Below, piece after piece: positions 45,658 through 54,307 of a DNA stretch of 64,000 nucleotides (positions are counted from its first letter, which is position 1; each line of letters starts with the position of its first letter). Source of the DNA: Candidatus Thermochlorobacter aerophilus (GTDB lineage Bacteria > Bacteroidota > Chlorobiia > Chlorobiales > Thermochlorobacteraceae); assembly GCA_002794105.1 (NCBI GenBank), contig PHFL01000060.1, positions 22,231 through 86,230 on the forward strand, written 5' to 3'. Made by a program: the position numbers and the translations under genes. Under the pieces are notes generated by a model, which was given only the letters and a program-made list of their open reading frames with translations, was not told the DNA's origin and did no database searches.

Positions 45658-45918
45658 ATGGTTGATTTCAAGGAAGCGGCGCAGAAAGCGCTCTCACACT
45701 TTCGAGATGTGATACAAAGTGCGGCGTATCAGAATATCTGTGTGGAGGAAATTGAGAAATCAGAAGATGGACAATTTTGGTTCGTAACAATTGGTTACGA
45801 TGCACCGACCAACGATTCGTCATATGCACTCTCTAACACAGTGCGCCGTTACAAGGTCTTCAAAGTCGATATTCTGACCGAAGAAGTGGTCTCCATGAAA
45901 GTGCGAAATTTGGACTAG
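45658..45918 (+). CDS. Small hypothetical protein (86 residues)
   Basis: The soluble protein starts MVDFKEAAQKALSHF, with an amphipathic helix. Beta segments follow (FWFVTIGYDAP, RRYKVFKVDILTEEVVSMKVR). The layout suggests a small alpha/beta fold of the PepSY-like or immunity-protein kind, but I do not recognise it. It has its own TAnnTTTG element and ends 3 bp from the convergent sepiapterin reductase gene. Confidence 0.65.
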   Translation: MVDFKEAAQKALSHFRDVIQSAAYQNICVEEIEKSEDGQFWFVTIGYDAPTNDSSYALSNTVRRYKVFKVDILTEEVVSMKVRNLD

Positions 45919-45921
45919 CGC

Positions 45922-46638
45922 TTACAGGTCGCCTGCAATAGGGCGTAGGACAATTTCTTCGACGCTGGTGCGTTCAGGCTGCAAGTAGGCGGCTACGACA
46001 ATTTTAGCGACATCTTCAGGCATCATCATACGAGATTGGAAGGTTTGAGCCGCTTCACCCCACATTGGCGTATAGACTGCGCCGGGCATGACATTGGTGA
46101 TGCGCACATTGCATTTGCGTCCATAAAGACGCAAGACTTCCACTAAGCCTTTCTGACCAAATTTTGACATGCAATAAATTCCGCTTTGCTCAAAAGGAAC
46201 TTCAGCGGCAACCGAAGTGATGAAGATGATGTGACCGCTGCGCCGCTGCTGCATGTCCCTGAAAATGCGCTGCGTAAGGAAGAATGTGCCTTTGAGATTG
46301 ATGTTGATGGTGTAGTCGAAATCTTCTTCAGTAAGCTCTAAGATGTCTTTGAACCGCCCGACCCCAGCGTTATTGACAAGGCAATCAACTTTGCCAAAAC
46401 GCTGCAGAGCACAGGTATAGATTTTTTCAATGTGTTCAAGCTGGGCAATATCGGCGACGCAGATTTCGGCTTCAACTTGATGGGCATGGCACTCTTGTTG
46501 AAGCGTCTCTAAATCGGAACGGGTGCGTGAGACAAGCAACAGTTGCGGCTCGAAGTCCGGCGACTTACACTTGGCAAACTCGAGGGCAAGATGACGACCA
46601 ATGCCCTTGCCTGCTCCAGTGATAAGAATAACCGACAT
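45922..46638 (-). CDS. Sepiapterin reductase (SDR family), Chlorobi type
   Basis: This NADPH-dependent short-chain reductase completes tetrahydrobiopterin synthesis. In Chlorobaculum tepidum the homologue gives the L-threo isomer used in glycosylated pterins. ATG 46638 gives 238 residues with ITGAGKGIGRHLALEFA, CLVNNAGVGRF, LTEEDFDYT.NLKGTFFLTQ, SVAAEVPFEQSGIYCMSKFG containing the YxxxK pair, and MPGAVYTPMWG. These blocks match what I recall of the C. tepidum enzyme closely. A terminator hairpin separates it from the upstream pscC-like gene. Confidence 0.85.
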   Translation of the reverse strand: MSVILITGAGKGIGRHLALEFAKCKSPDFEPQLLLVSRTRSDLETLQQECHAHQVEAEICVADIAQLEHIEKIYTCALQRFGKVDCLVNNAGVGRFKDILELTEEDFDYTININLKGTFFLTQRIFRDMQQRRSGHIIFITSVAAEVPFEQSGIYCMSKFGQKGLVEVLRLYGRKCNVRITNVMPGAVYTPMWGEAAQTFQSRMMMPEDVAKIVVAAYLQPERTSVEEIVLRPIAGDL

Positions 46639-46658
46639 GGTGCAGCGTTTAGAAAAGG

Positions 46659-46696
46659 GAAAGCGTTCCAAGACGGATGAATCTTGAAACGCTTTC
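46659..46696 (-). terminator. Strong intrinsic terminator after the pscC-like gene
   Basis: On the minus strand GAAAGCGTTTCAAGA pairs with TCTTGGAACGCTTTC (15 bp including one G-T pair) across an 8-base loop, followed by CCTTTTC. It starts 22 bp after the cytochrome stop and ends just before the sepiapterin reductase ATG, so the latter is either expressed by read-through or from a promoter within this interval. Confidence 0.75.
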
Positions 46697-46718
46697 TACG
46701 GTGTCAGAGATGCAGACA

Positions 46719-47726
46719 TTAGTAGAGCTTTGCCCCTGGAGCTCTGATGTATGCAGCAATTTTCCTCGCTTCGTCGTCCGTAAAAGCCTTAGAACGGTCT
46801 TGCTTAGCAAGGCGCTGCATCCACTGAACAAGCTCGAGGGTTTTGGCATCATCTTTCATCCACTTCTGCTTCATTTTGCCAGCGTTAGCGGTCAGCGAGT
46901 GGCAACTGGCACATTTCTTTCTATAGAGCGCCTCATAAGCCAGTGCATCTTGTCCAGCCGAGGCAGGCACAATTGCAGCATCAGGAGCTGGTGCAGCTGG
47001 CGTAGGCTTAGGTTCCTCAGCTGGTGCTGGTTCTGCAGAGGCTGTACTGGGTGCTGCTGCTGGCGCAGGTGCAGCAGAAGTGGCTTTCTTTTCTTTTTCC
47101 TCCTTGCGCTTCAAAAATTCTTTCATCAAGTAGTTTTGAATCTTGAAGACATCAGCGTCTTCGACTTTGATGGGCTCGCCCTTAGAATTTTTGGACGCAA
47201 GCATCTTAGCTACAAACTCATTGACCTTGGACTCCGAGACGATGAAGGTTTCATCGAACTGACGGAACTGCTCTGGAAAGTCATACTTCTTCATCAGTTC
47301 GTCATATTCAGCCTTTGCAGCGTCGACGGAAGTCAAGGCTGGCGGTGTAGCCTCGCTGGCTGGGACAGCTGGCGTAGGTTCTTCGCCATTGAGCTGGGCT
47401 ACCGTGCGCGGTGCCGGGCGACCATCTTTGAACATTCTGACTTCACGCGGGTTGGTGGAAACGACACCAATCCATGCAAAGAAAATGGACGCCATACCCA
47501 CAAAAATAATCGGCAGGAACCAGCCGGAATTATATTGCTGAACGAACTTGCCAGCAATCCATACAGTAAGGCTTGCGCCAAGGAACAATGCTACATACCG
47601 GATGTAGGTGTAGCCGACTTTGCTAATCGGAACGCCATTCCAAGCGGCAACCGCCACATAAATGAAGAAAATAGCCAGAATGCCTAATACAACCGCAAGG
47701 AATAGCTTAATTGATGATCTGTCCAT
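46719..47726 (-). CDS. pscC: PscC-like reaction-centre cytochrome c with an extended linker
   Basis: PscC (cytochrome cz) carries electrons to P840 in the green sulfur bacterial reaction centre. This 335-residue protein has the same plan. Three membrane helices occupy about residues 7-30, 42-60 and 67-90, followed by FKDGRPAPRTVAQLN, which resembles the DGK..R.VEQLN segment of known PscC. A C-terminal heme domain has CASCH at residues 272-276, and Met residues in KMKQKWM or QWMQR could be the sixth ligand. Known PscC has about 206 residues; here about 130 extra residues, including two Pro/Ala/Glu-rich stretches and a charged helical part, lie between the helices and the heme. Assignment is by architecture, not alignment. 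Confidence 0.72.
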   Translation of the reverse strand: MDRSSIKLFLAVVLGILAIFFIYVAVAAWNGVPISKVGYTYIRYVALFLGASLTVWIAGKFVQQYNSGWFLPIIFVGMASIFFAWIGVVSTNPREVRMFKDGRPAPRTVAQLNGEEPTPAVPASEATPPALTSVDAAKAEYDELMKKYDFPEQFRQFDETFIVSESKVNEFVAKMLASKNSKGEPIKVEDADVFKIQNYLMKEFLKRKEEKEKKATSAAPAPAAAPSTASAEPAPAEEPKPTPAAPAPDAAIVPASAGQDALAYEALYRKKCASCHSLTANAGKMKQKWMKDDAKTLELVQWMQRLAKQDRSKAFTDDEARKIAAYIRAPGAKLY

Positions 47727-48033
47727 AGTTTGCTAAAGTTTAGTTTGTTGTTACAGATACCTATGTGTTCCAATACCTACAACATCGTGTGCAGAACCTA
47801 TGCACACTCGGTTTGCAGGTAAGGCTTACCTCCCAATGAAACCACTCTAATTTACGTAAAGTTCTTAGCCAAGAGAGAGAGCGCGCTAGCAAAGTTAGCA
47901 TATGATGAAAAGAAACCGTCTCCGCCCATAGAAGCAGTTGCCTAAAAACTCGTCCATTTCGACTGTATCAAAAAAACTAGCTGATGGACTAAGTTTTTGA
48001 TACATCTATCGGCAAGTCTGCTATTGTACTGGC
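47727..48033. other. 307-bp intergenic region upstream of the pscC-like gene
   Basis: This region holds the pscC promoter region and, at 47965-48003, an inverted repeat. I see no ORF. No confident promoter boxes were found. Confidence 0.4.
47965..48003. terminator. A/T-rich inverted repeat, possible bidirectional terminator
   Basis: GTATCAAAAA pairs with TTTTTGATAC, with further ACT/AGT pairing inside if two bases bulge. It lies 30 bp beyond the end of the NmrA-like reductase gene on the minus strand. T-runs within the arms could support termination, but the stem is A/T-rich and weak. Confidence 0.4.
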
Positions 48034-48972
48034 TTAAGAAGTCAGCCGATGCCGATACTTTTTTTCATATGCGGCGGTAATGTATTGCTCAAGTGTCATA
48101 AGGTGGTCAATGCCTAAAATGCGCTTCGGAACGGTCATATCACAAGCCATGCTGTCGTAGCTGAAATCGAGAAGGTGAATAATGCCCCATGCTTGTTCCC
48201 AAATTGGTTTAAGTATTTCGCCAAGCACGCGTAGTGGTGTAAGCGGAATGTGAAATGCAATCACTGGTTTGCCTTCGTATTTCAAGCGTACTTTCGACCA
48301 CTCTTCGACAAGCTCGTCAAAGGTCATGATTCTATCGCCACCAATTTCAAAGGTTTTGTTCATGCATTCAGGATTGCCAATGGCGGCGACATACATTTTA
48401 GCGACATCTTGTTCAGCCAACATCTGAGTTGTAGTTTTGCCGTCGCCAAGCACAGGGAAAATGTTCGTGGCTTGCACGAAAGGCTCGCCACGATAGTAGA
48501 GCTCATAGAAAAACCCACATGGTCGGAAAATGGTGTAGGTAAGACCGCTTTCACGAAGTTTTTCTTCAGTCATCAACTTTGCCCATACAAAGCTATAGCC
48601 AAGAGAATTTTTCGGAAAGAGCGTAGAGGTAAAAATAAACTGCTTGACATGGTTTTCTTGTGCAGCAGCAATAGCGTTCATTTGTCCAAAATGTTCGGCA
48701 TTGCCACGCGAGACAGCAGTGCGGTCTTGACCGGCACTGACACAAGAGATAACTACATCCACATTGCGCATGGCTTCCACTAAGCTGGCTTTATCCATAA
48801 TGTTGCCATATGCAACTTCGAACTCTGGTAAGCCAGCCTCAAATGCGGCTTGCAATTTTGCTTTAGATTCAGGGCGCACCAAGCCGCGCACTGCATAGCC
48901 TTTGGCTTTGAGCAGAGGCACAAGCTCTCTGCCTAAGACGCCAGTGGTGCCAATAATGAGGACTCGTGTCAT
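48034..48972 (-). CDS. NmrA/Ycf39-like NAD(P)-binding reductase
   Basis: The 312-residue Rossmann-fold protein starts MTRVLIIGTTGVLGRELVPLL, an atypical SDR nucleotide-binding motif. VVISCVSAGQDRTAVSRGN, KQFIFTSTLFPKNS, TYTIFRPCGFFYELY and FEIGGDRIMTFDELV follow, as in the Ycf39/NmrA group. The usual catalytic Tyr-Lys pair is not clear, which is common in this group. GGGAGAA precedes the ATG. It lies between pscC-like and pucC-like genes, so a role in pigment or photosystem assembly is an inference from context; Ycf39 has such a role in cyanobacteria. It does not show the BciA signature. Confidence 0.7.
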   Translation of the reverse strand: MTRVLIIGTTGVLGRELVPLLKAKGYAVRGLVRPESKAKLQAAFEAGLPEFEVAYGNIMDKASLVEAMRNVDVVISCVSAGQDRTAVSRGNAEHFGQMNAIAAAQENHVKQFIFTSTLFPKNSLGYSFVWAKLMTEEKLRESGLTYTIFRPCGFFYELYYRGEPFVQATNIFPVLGDGKTTTQMLAEQDVAKMYVAAIGNPECMNKTFEIGGDRIMTFDELVEEWSKVRLKYEGKPVIAFHIPLTPLRVLGEILKPIWEQAWGIIHLLDFSYDSMACDMTVPKRILGIDHLMTLEQYITAAYEKKYRHRLTS

Positions 48973-49401
48973 AAATGTTCTCCCTTAAGTTAAGTGGTTG
49001 TGCTGATAGGCTTACTAGAACATGGTGCCAAATCTGCTGCGATGCGCCGAGTTCGAAGAGTGTGTCTTGTTCAACAGGCACTGCATGCTTTGCACCTTAG
49101 CCAGAAGATGCCCATTGTTGAGGCACCAAATTTCCGTTAAAACATCAAGTTGCAGTGTCAGCTTTGCTCATTTAAGCGCCTGAAGAGCAATCCTTGACCA
49201 AGAAAATAGCTTGAAGCAATCAACCTCATGACGGAAGACAACCCAAGTTAAATCTTACTCGAATGTGCACTAGCGCGTCAATGCAAGACCGCAACACACT
49301 ATGCTTATTTGAGATAAGCACGGTTCAAGATGCGCAGGTCTGGCTACAGACATGATTGAGAGTCGGTTACAATTGTGTCGCTAACTCTCTGCAGCATGAA
49401 C
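48973..49401. other. 429-bp intergenic region between the pucC-like and NmrA-like genes
   Basis: No ORF with a credible start or coding pattern was found. A 7-bp hairpin (TGCTTAT with ATAAGCA, 49302-49320) lies about 80 bp past the pucC-like stop; no T-run follows. Otherwise I see nothing. Confidence 0.4.
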
Positions 49402-50721
49402 CTAATCTGCGGCGATAGCCAACACGCGCTCCAACGAGACTTTGCTTTCTCTTTGAAGTTTTTCCTGCGAAAATCGTGGTAGCATCAATGTGGCAATGCT
49501 AAAAGCAAGAATTTCAAGTAAAAAGACGGCACCATAAGCCAAATTTGGGCTTGCAAATGTATAAAGCAGAAAATCGCGGATGGCGCCCATGCCAAGCTCA
49601 CCTGAAAAGTTGGCAAGACTCTGCGCTGTGCCCCAAAGTCCAAGGTAGAGCCCCGTGCGCCCAGCATGCATTGATATCATGAACACAATATTGCTGACTG
49701 TAGAGCAGCCTAAACCTACACCGATGACAATCAGCCCTGTGTAAAGAAGCGCAGATTGATGCCATAGACCAGAGAGAAGCAGAACGAAAAACCCAACTGC
49801 AGCAACTGTGTTGCCAAATGCGATGGCAGTTTTCAGACCGATGCGATTGATGGCAAAACCTGTGATAAGCATAAAAAGAAGTTGCGTGCTGCCCAGATAC
49901 TGCCTGAACTTTGTGGTTTCACTTACACTTAAGCCGTGCACGTCGGCGCCAAAAGGCTCCATGATAAGCTCATTGCCAAATGCGGCAAAAATGGAGATGA
50001 AGACGTAGAAAAAAAATCCCTTAGTTAAAGGCGAGGCATTTATCAGGGCAAGTGATTGCAAAAATGTTAGTGAAGGCTCGCTTTGTTGCCGCACCGAGTC
50101 TTGATGACGGCGCTCTAAGCCAACTATCGTAAGTGTGCCAAGCAAAAAAGAAATGAGGCTGGCGTTGCGCATAGCGTCAATAAGCTTTTCGTGCGTGAAA
50201 TCCTTCAGCGCCTGACTCATAGCGACGGCAGTAAAAATGCCAGAGAGTACCATCAGAATCCAGCTGACGGCGGCAACTTTGCTGAGTGATTTTTCACCTA
50301 CATAGTCGGCAATCAGAGCATAGTAGGTTGTCAGGGAAGCATGGTAACCAATGCCAAAGATGGTGAAAACTAAAATGAGAAGAGGCAAGTTGACCCAGAA
50401 GTTTTGCTGTAAATCAATGGCCAGTGGTGCAATCAGCGAAAATGTGGCGCAGCAAAGTGCTAAGCCGCCCAAGATGAAAGGCGTGCGTTTGTAGCCAAAA
50501 AAGTGTGTATGGTCAGAGAGATTACCAGCCCAAATTTTCACCCCAAAAAGTACCATGAGCTCTCGAATGCCAATGAGCATACCAACTAAGGCGGCAGCAA
50601 TGCCCAACTCAATGGTCATCACACGGTTGAGCGTATCGGTAAGGATGGCGTAAATGATGCCGAAGGAAATTTGAAACAGTGCAAGCCGCGCCAGATTAAA
50701 GTAGGATACGAGCTTGTTCAT
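49402..50721 (-). CDS. PucC-family MFS protein (light-harvesting/bacteriochlorophyll assembly factor type)
   Basis: The 439-residue inner-membrane protein has twelve predicted helices. Family features are KIWAGNLSDHTHFFGYKRTPFI near residue 60, ALIADYVGEKSLSKVAAVSWIL near 145 and TGLYLGLWGTAQSLANFSGELG near 360, matching the PUCC/BCH2 family rather than general MFS. PucC proteins help assemble light-harvesting complexes or insert bacteriochlorophyll. Its nearness to pscC supports a photosynthetic role here; the pigment or protein client is unknown. The window has no bch or csm chlorosome genes. Confidence 0.8.
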   Translation of the reverse strand: MNKLVSYFNLARLALFQISFGIIYAILTDTLNRVMTIELGIAAALVGMLIGIRELMVLFGVKIWAGNLSDHTHFFGYKRTPFILGGLALCCATFSLIAPLAIDLQQNFWVNLPLLILVFTIFGIGYHASLTTYYALIADYVGEKSLSKVAAVSWILMVLSGIFTAVAMSQALKDFTHEKLIDAMRNASLISFLLGTLTIVGLERRHQDSVRQQSEPSLTFLQSLALINASPLTKGFFFYVFISIFAAFGNELIMEPFGADVHGLSVSETTKFRQYLGSTQLLFMLITGFAINRIGLKTAIAFGNTVAAVGFFVLLLSGLWHQSALLYTGLIVIGVGLGCSTVSNIVFMISMHAGRTGLYLGLWGTAQSLANFSGELGMGAIRDFLLYTFASPNLAYGAVFLLEILAFSIATLMLPRFSQEKLQRESKVSLERVLAIAAD

Positions 50722-50843
50722 AAGTTATGGTAGGAAAAGGTTTTATGTCGTTTTTTCCACTTGCAGGGAAAATTAAGAAACAAAAATTTGCAATTCCAAC
50801 TTTAGGAAGAAAACAGAACACTCAAAAGTACTTCAGCTTTTGT

Positions 50844-50851
50844 TAACTTTG
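50844..50851 (+). promoter_or_regulatory. TAnnTTTG element upstream of the PhoD-like gene
   Basis: TAACTTTG lies 30 bp before the ATG at 50882, again at the distance seen before other genes in this window. Confidence 0.4.
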
Positions 50852-50881
50852 CAGAGAAACTTCATTCAAACGAAAAACCCT

Positions 50882-52240
50882 ATGCGTTCAGCTCGTCATT
50901 TTACAATCTTGCTTGTACTGTTTTTTCTTGCAGCAGGCGCACTCTATGCGCAAAGCACGCTACTTCAGTCTGGTCCAATGCTAGGCTACTCGGAGATGCG
51001 CGAAGTCTTGCTCTGGGTGCAAACCAAAGCTCCAGCAAAAGTTCAGTTCAAATATTGGGATAAGGAAAATCCAAAGCAAGTATTTGAGACGGAAACTGTA
51101 CAAACCAGCAAAGAGAAAGCCTTCACGGCATCACTGATTGCCGATAGGGTTTCGCCGGGGAAAAAGTATCAGTATGAACTTTACATCAATGGTAAAAAAG
51201 TCGAGCGCCCTTATCCGTTAGAGTTCCAAACGCAAGTGTTGTGGAAATATCGCACAGACCCACCTGACTTTACAATCGCAACTGGCAGTTGTGCCTACAT
51301 TAATGAGCCAGAGTTCGACCGACCTGGAAAACCCTATGGACAGGGCTATGAGATTTTCAAAGCGATTTATGAAAAGCGCCCTGACGCCATGCTTTGGCTC
51401 GGCGACAACATATACTTGCGCGAAGCCGATTGGAACTCACGTACAGGAATCTACCAACGCTACCAGCATACGCGCTCACTGCCAGAACTGCAACCCCTGC
51501 TGGCGTCGGTGCACCACTACGCGATTTGGGACGACCACGACTTTGGACCGAACGACTGTGATGGCAGTTTTTGGAACAAAGAGCAAGCGCTTGAAGCCTT
51601 CAAGTGTTTCTGGGGAAATCCCTCTTACGGCGTAGGTACCCTGCGTGGAATATGCACGCAATTTTCTTGGGGCGATGCTGACTTTTTCCTCTTGGACAAT
51701 CGCTACTATCGCACGCCACAAGCACGCAAGACAGGACCGAGAACCATACTTGGCAAAGAGCAACTCGAGTGGCTCATCAATGCGCTGGTAGCAAGCAAAG
51801 CCACATTCAAAGTAATTGCCATCGGTGGGCAGGTCTTAAATCCAGTAGCGGTCTATGAAACATATGCCAACTATGCGGAAGAGCGCCAGCTCTTGATTGA
51901 TACCATTACAAAGGAAGCGATTTCAGGCGTCATCTTCCTAAGCGGAGACCGACATTTTACCGAACTGACCATGCTACCACGCAAAGATAGCTACCCACTT
52001 TACGAGCTAACCTGTTCACCACTGACCTCTGGCGTGTTTAAGGGAGCACGAGACGAAGCCAATAACCTGCGCGTGGAAGGTACATTGGTCGAGGAGCAAA
52101 ACTTTGCATTGCTGAAATTTTCAGGAAAGCGAGAAGAGCGCATGCTGACCATATCCGTCTATAACAAAGATGGTAAGGAGCTCTGGTCTCGCAGTATAAA
52201 AGCCACTGACTTGCAGGTGCCAACACAAAAAGTGGAGTAA
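50882..52240 (+). CDS. PhoD-like alkaline phosphatase, exported
   Basis: ATG 50882 gives 452 residues beginning with a signal peptide (MRSARHFTILLVLFFLAAGALYAQ). A fibronectin-like N-terminal domain (about 30-125) precedes the metallophosphatase core, which has ATGSCAYI, AMLWLGDNIYL, AIWDDHDFGPNDCD and FLSGDRHFTEL. The metal ligands of PhoD (Asp, Asn, His residues in GDN, DDHD and GDRH) are visible. It should hydrolyse phosphodiesters or phosphomonoesters in the periplasm or outside. It converges with the ACS-like gene, with only 2 bp between stops. Confidence 0.88.
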   Translation: MRSARHFTILLVLFFLAAGALYAQSTLLQSGPMLGYSEMREVLLWVQTKAPAKVQFKYWDKENPKQVFETETVQTSKEKAFTASLIADRVSPGKKYQYELYINGKKVERPYPLEFQTQVLWKYRTDPPDFTIATGSCAYINEPEFDRPGKPYGQGYEIFKAIYEKRPDAMLWLGDNIYLREADWNSRTGIYQRYQHTRSLPELQPLLASVHHYAIWDDHDFGPNDCDGSFWNKEQALEAFKCFWGNPSYGVGTLRGICTQFSWGDADFFLLDNRYYRTPQARKTGPRTILGKEQLEWLINALVASKATFKVIAIGGQVLNPVAVYETYANYAEERQLLIDTITKEAISGVIFLSGDRHFTELTMLPRKDSYPLYELTCSPLTSGVFKGARDEANNLRVEGTLVEEQNFALLKFSGKREERMLTISVYNKDGKELWSRSIKATDLQVPTQKVE

Positions 52241-52242
52241 GC

Positions 52243-54111
52243 TTAGCTGCGGCGCAGTGCCTGTGCCTTAAGAAAGTTATGTGCAATGGCGCCATCCTGT
52301 GTGCGTGGCAGCGGAGCCGAGCAAAACTCAATTTCGCTAAGGGTGGCGTTGATGCTCAGCTCATGACGAAGATAGTCGCGCAAAATCGAGCGCATGGTAT
52401 CGGTTGGCTTATGACCAGCCTTCAGCACAACAAGCGCCTTGATTTTCTCGCCAAGCTCTTTGTCAGGTAGACCAATCACTGCTACTTCCTCTACGGCAGG
52501 GTGAGTGCTCAAAATTTTCTCGATTTCGGAGAGAGCAAGGCGCTGCCCGCTGATTTTGAGCACATCATCAATTCTTCCCATCACGCAGTAGTAGCCATCT
52601 TCATCATAGAAGGCGGCATCGCCAGTGTTGAAGCAACCGGGAACATGCTTCCAATACTTGGCGTAGCGTTCTTCGTTGTTCCAAATCGTGTGCATCAGAT
52701 GTGGGAGTGGGTAGCGCAGAACAAGCAAACCACTGGTGTTGGGCGGAACGGTTTTGCCATCTTCAAGTGAAACAATATCTAAAACGACACCGGGCATTGG
52801 GCGGCCGACTTTACCGAGCTTGATATCAGCGGCAAGAAAATCACCAAGCACTGGTGCGGCAATTTCCGTCTGCCACCAGCTATCCAACACACATCCGCGC
52901 TTGCCCAGTACATGTTTCTGAATCCACTCGTGCGTATCGGCTTCCAAGTAACTGCCCGAGGAAGTAATCAAGCGCAAGGTAGAAAGGTCAAACTTTTTGA
53001 TAACCTCTTCGCCATGCTTCATGAGGGTTTGCAGGGTCAAGGGCGAGCTGAACAAGATATTGACGCCGTGCCGCTCGAGCAGTCGCCAAAACGCCTCAAT
53101 GTTGGGATAGTCAATAGCGCCTTCGCGCATCATCACCGTAGCACCGTTGAGCAAAGGACCATATGTGATGAAGCTGTGACCAAGGATGCGCCCAATATCT
53201 TCGGTGTTGAAGAAAATGTCATACTCTTTGAGGTCATACATGGCTTGTGCCATGTAGTAGGTGCCAACCATGTAGCCCCCATGAACATGCACAACGCCTT
53301 TGGGTGCGCCACTAGTGCCGCTGGTGTAGAGAATGAAAAGTGGATGATTGGCTTCGACAATTTCAGGATTAATCCACTGCGGTTGCCGATCGATAAGCTC
53401 ATGGAAATCTACTTCGCGCTCGGAAAAAAGCTCGAGCTTGGGGTCGTCGCGGCGTAGCACAATAATTTTCTCGACTGATTCGGCATTAGCAATTGCGTGG
53501 TCGACGATACCTTTGAGCGGGATGCGCTTACCGTTGCGGTATGTCACGTCGGCACAAATCACAACTTTGGCTTCTGTATCATGCACCCGATGACGTAGCG
53601 ACTGCACCCCTAAGGTAATAGGCGCATAGACGTGAATAGCACCAATGCGCGCGCAAGCTAACATGGAATAGACTGCTTCAGGCGTATTCGGCAAACAAAT
53701 CAACACGCGGTCGCCTTTGCCGACGCCAAGGCTCTTGAGTGCATTTGCCGTCTGACACACACGGCGCAGCAGTCGGTCGTAAGTAACAAGGGTTTCCTTA
53801 CCAGTTTCTGAAACCGCCAACAGTGCAACTTTATTGCGGCGATGATTGACTATGTGTCTGTCCAAAGCATTTAGTGTGATGTTGGTCTTGCCGCCAATAA
53901 ACCAATCATGTTTAGGCGGTTCAAATGTCAGCACCTTGTCCCACTTTTTTTCCCACAAAAGCTTTTCAGCAATTTCAGACCAAAAGCCTTCAGGGTCGGT
54001 CAGCGCACGGCGATAGTCAGCTTCATAGTCTTGAATGAGCGCATTACGGCGCAAAAAAAATGGGGGCGAAATTCGACGCGACTCGTTCAAAAATGGTGTA
54101 ACCTCGAGCAT
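52243..54111 (-). CDS. Acetyl-CoA-synthetase-like AMP-forming ligase lacking the A10 lysine
   Basis: The protein belongs to the ANL superfamily and is closest to acetyl/propionyl-CoA synthetases: WFIGGKTNITLNALDRHI near the start, P-loop YTSGTSGAPKGVVHVHGG, SWWQTEI, TGDAAFYDEDGYY and GRIDDVLKISGQRLALSEIE. The C-terminal A10 motif, normally PKTRSGKI with the adenylation Lys, reads PRTQDGAI, with Ala at about position 608. The acyl-adenylate step should be impaired; thioesterification from a preformed adenylate or another role remains possible. ATG 54111 was chosen over GTG 54147, which adds 12 residues. Confidence 0.82.
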   Translation of the reverse strand: MLEVTPFLNESRRISPPFFLRRNALIQDYEADYRRALTDPEGFWSEIAEKLLWEKKWDKVLTFEPPKHDWFIGGKTNITLNALDRHIVNHRRNKVALLAVSETGKETLVTYDRLLRRVCQTANALKSLGVGKGDRVLICLPNTPEAVYSMLACARIGAIHVYAPITLGVQSLRHRVHDTEAKVVICADVTYRNGKRIPLKGIVDHAIANAESVEKIIVLRRDDPKLELFSEREVDFHELIDRQPQWINPEIVEANHPLFILYTSGTSGAPKGVVHVHGGYMVGTYYMAQAMYDLKEYDIFFNTEDIGRILGHSFITYGPLLNGATVMMREGAIDYPNIEAFWRLLERHGVNILFSSPLTLQTLMKHGEEVIKKFDLSTLRLITSSGSYLEADTHEWIQKHVLGKRGCVLDSWWQTEIAAPVLGDFLAADIKLGKVGRPMPGVVLDIVSLEDGKTVPPNTSGLLVLRYPLPHLMHTIWNNEERYAKYWKHVPGCFNTGDAAFYDEDGYYCVMGRIDDVLKISGQRLALSEIEKILSTHPAVEEVAVIGLPDKELGEKIKALVVLKAGHKPTDTMRSILRDYLRHELSINATLSEIEFCSAPLPRTQDGAIAHNFLKAQALRRS

Positions 54112-54259
54112 GGCTAAGTAAATGGACTCTTTCCTTTGCGCAAACACTCAATTTGGAATTGAACGTTCAGTTTCTCGATGCTAAAATCAAGCGTGCATAA
54201 AGTGGCGCAGGCTACAGCGACTACAGCGAAAAAAGTATCGTAAAAACGAAGCAACCTGT

Positions 54260-54267
54260 TAAATTTG
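54260..54267 (+). promoter_or_regulatory. TAnnTTTG element upstream of the ClpB-like gene
   Basis: TAAATTTG lies 41 bp before ATG 54308. It argues that the short ClpB-like gene has its own promoter and is not merely a truncated leftover. Confidence 0.4.
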
Positions 54268-54307
54268 TCGAAAGCTTGCAACAACACTTAAAACCGTCTC
54301 ATAGGCT

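Noticed and set aside
46677-47687. 336-codon plus-strand ORF opposite the pscC-like gene
   Set aside because: It is the antisense of Pro/Ala-rich codons, giving Trp/Cys/Arg-rich sequence. The minus-strand frame has clear helices and a CASCH heme motif.
48034-48972. 8-vinyl reductase BciA
   Set aside because: The protein lacks the C-terminal signature I associate with BciA and fits the broader NmrA/Ycf39 group.
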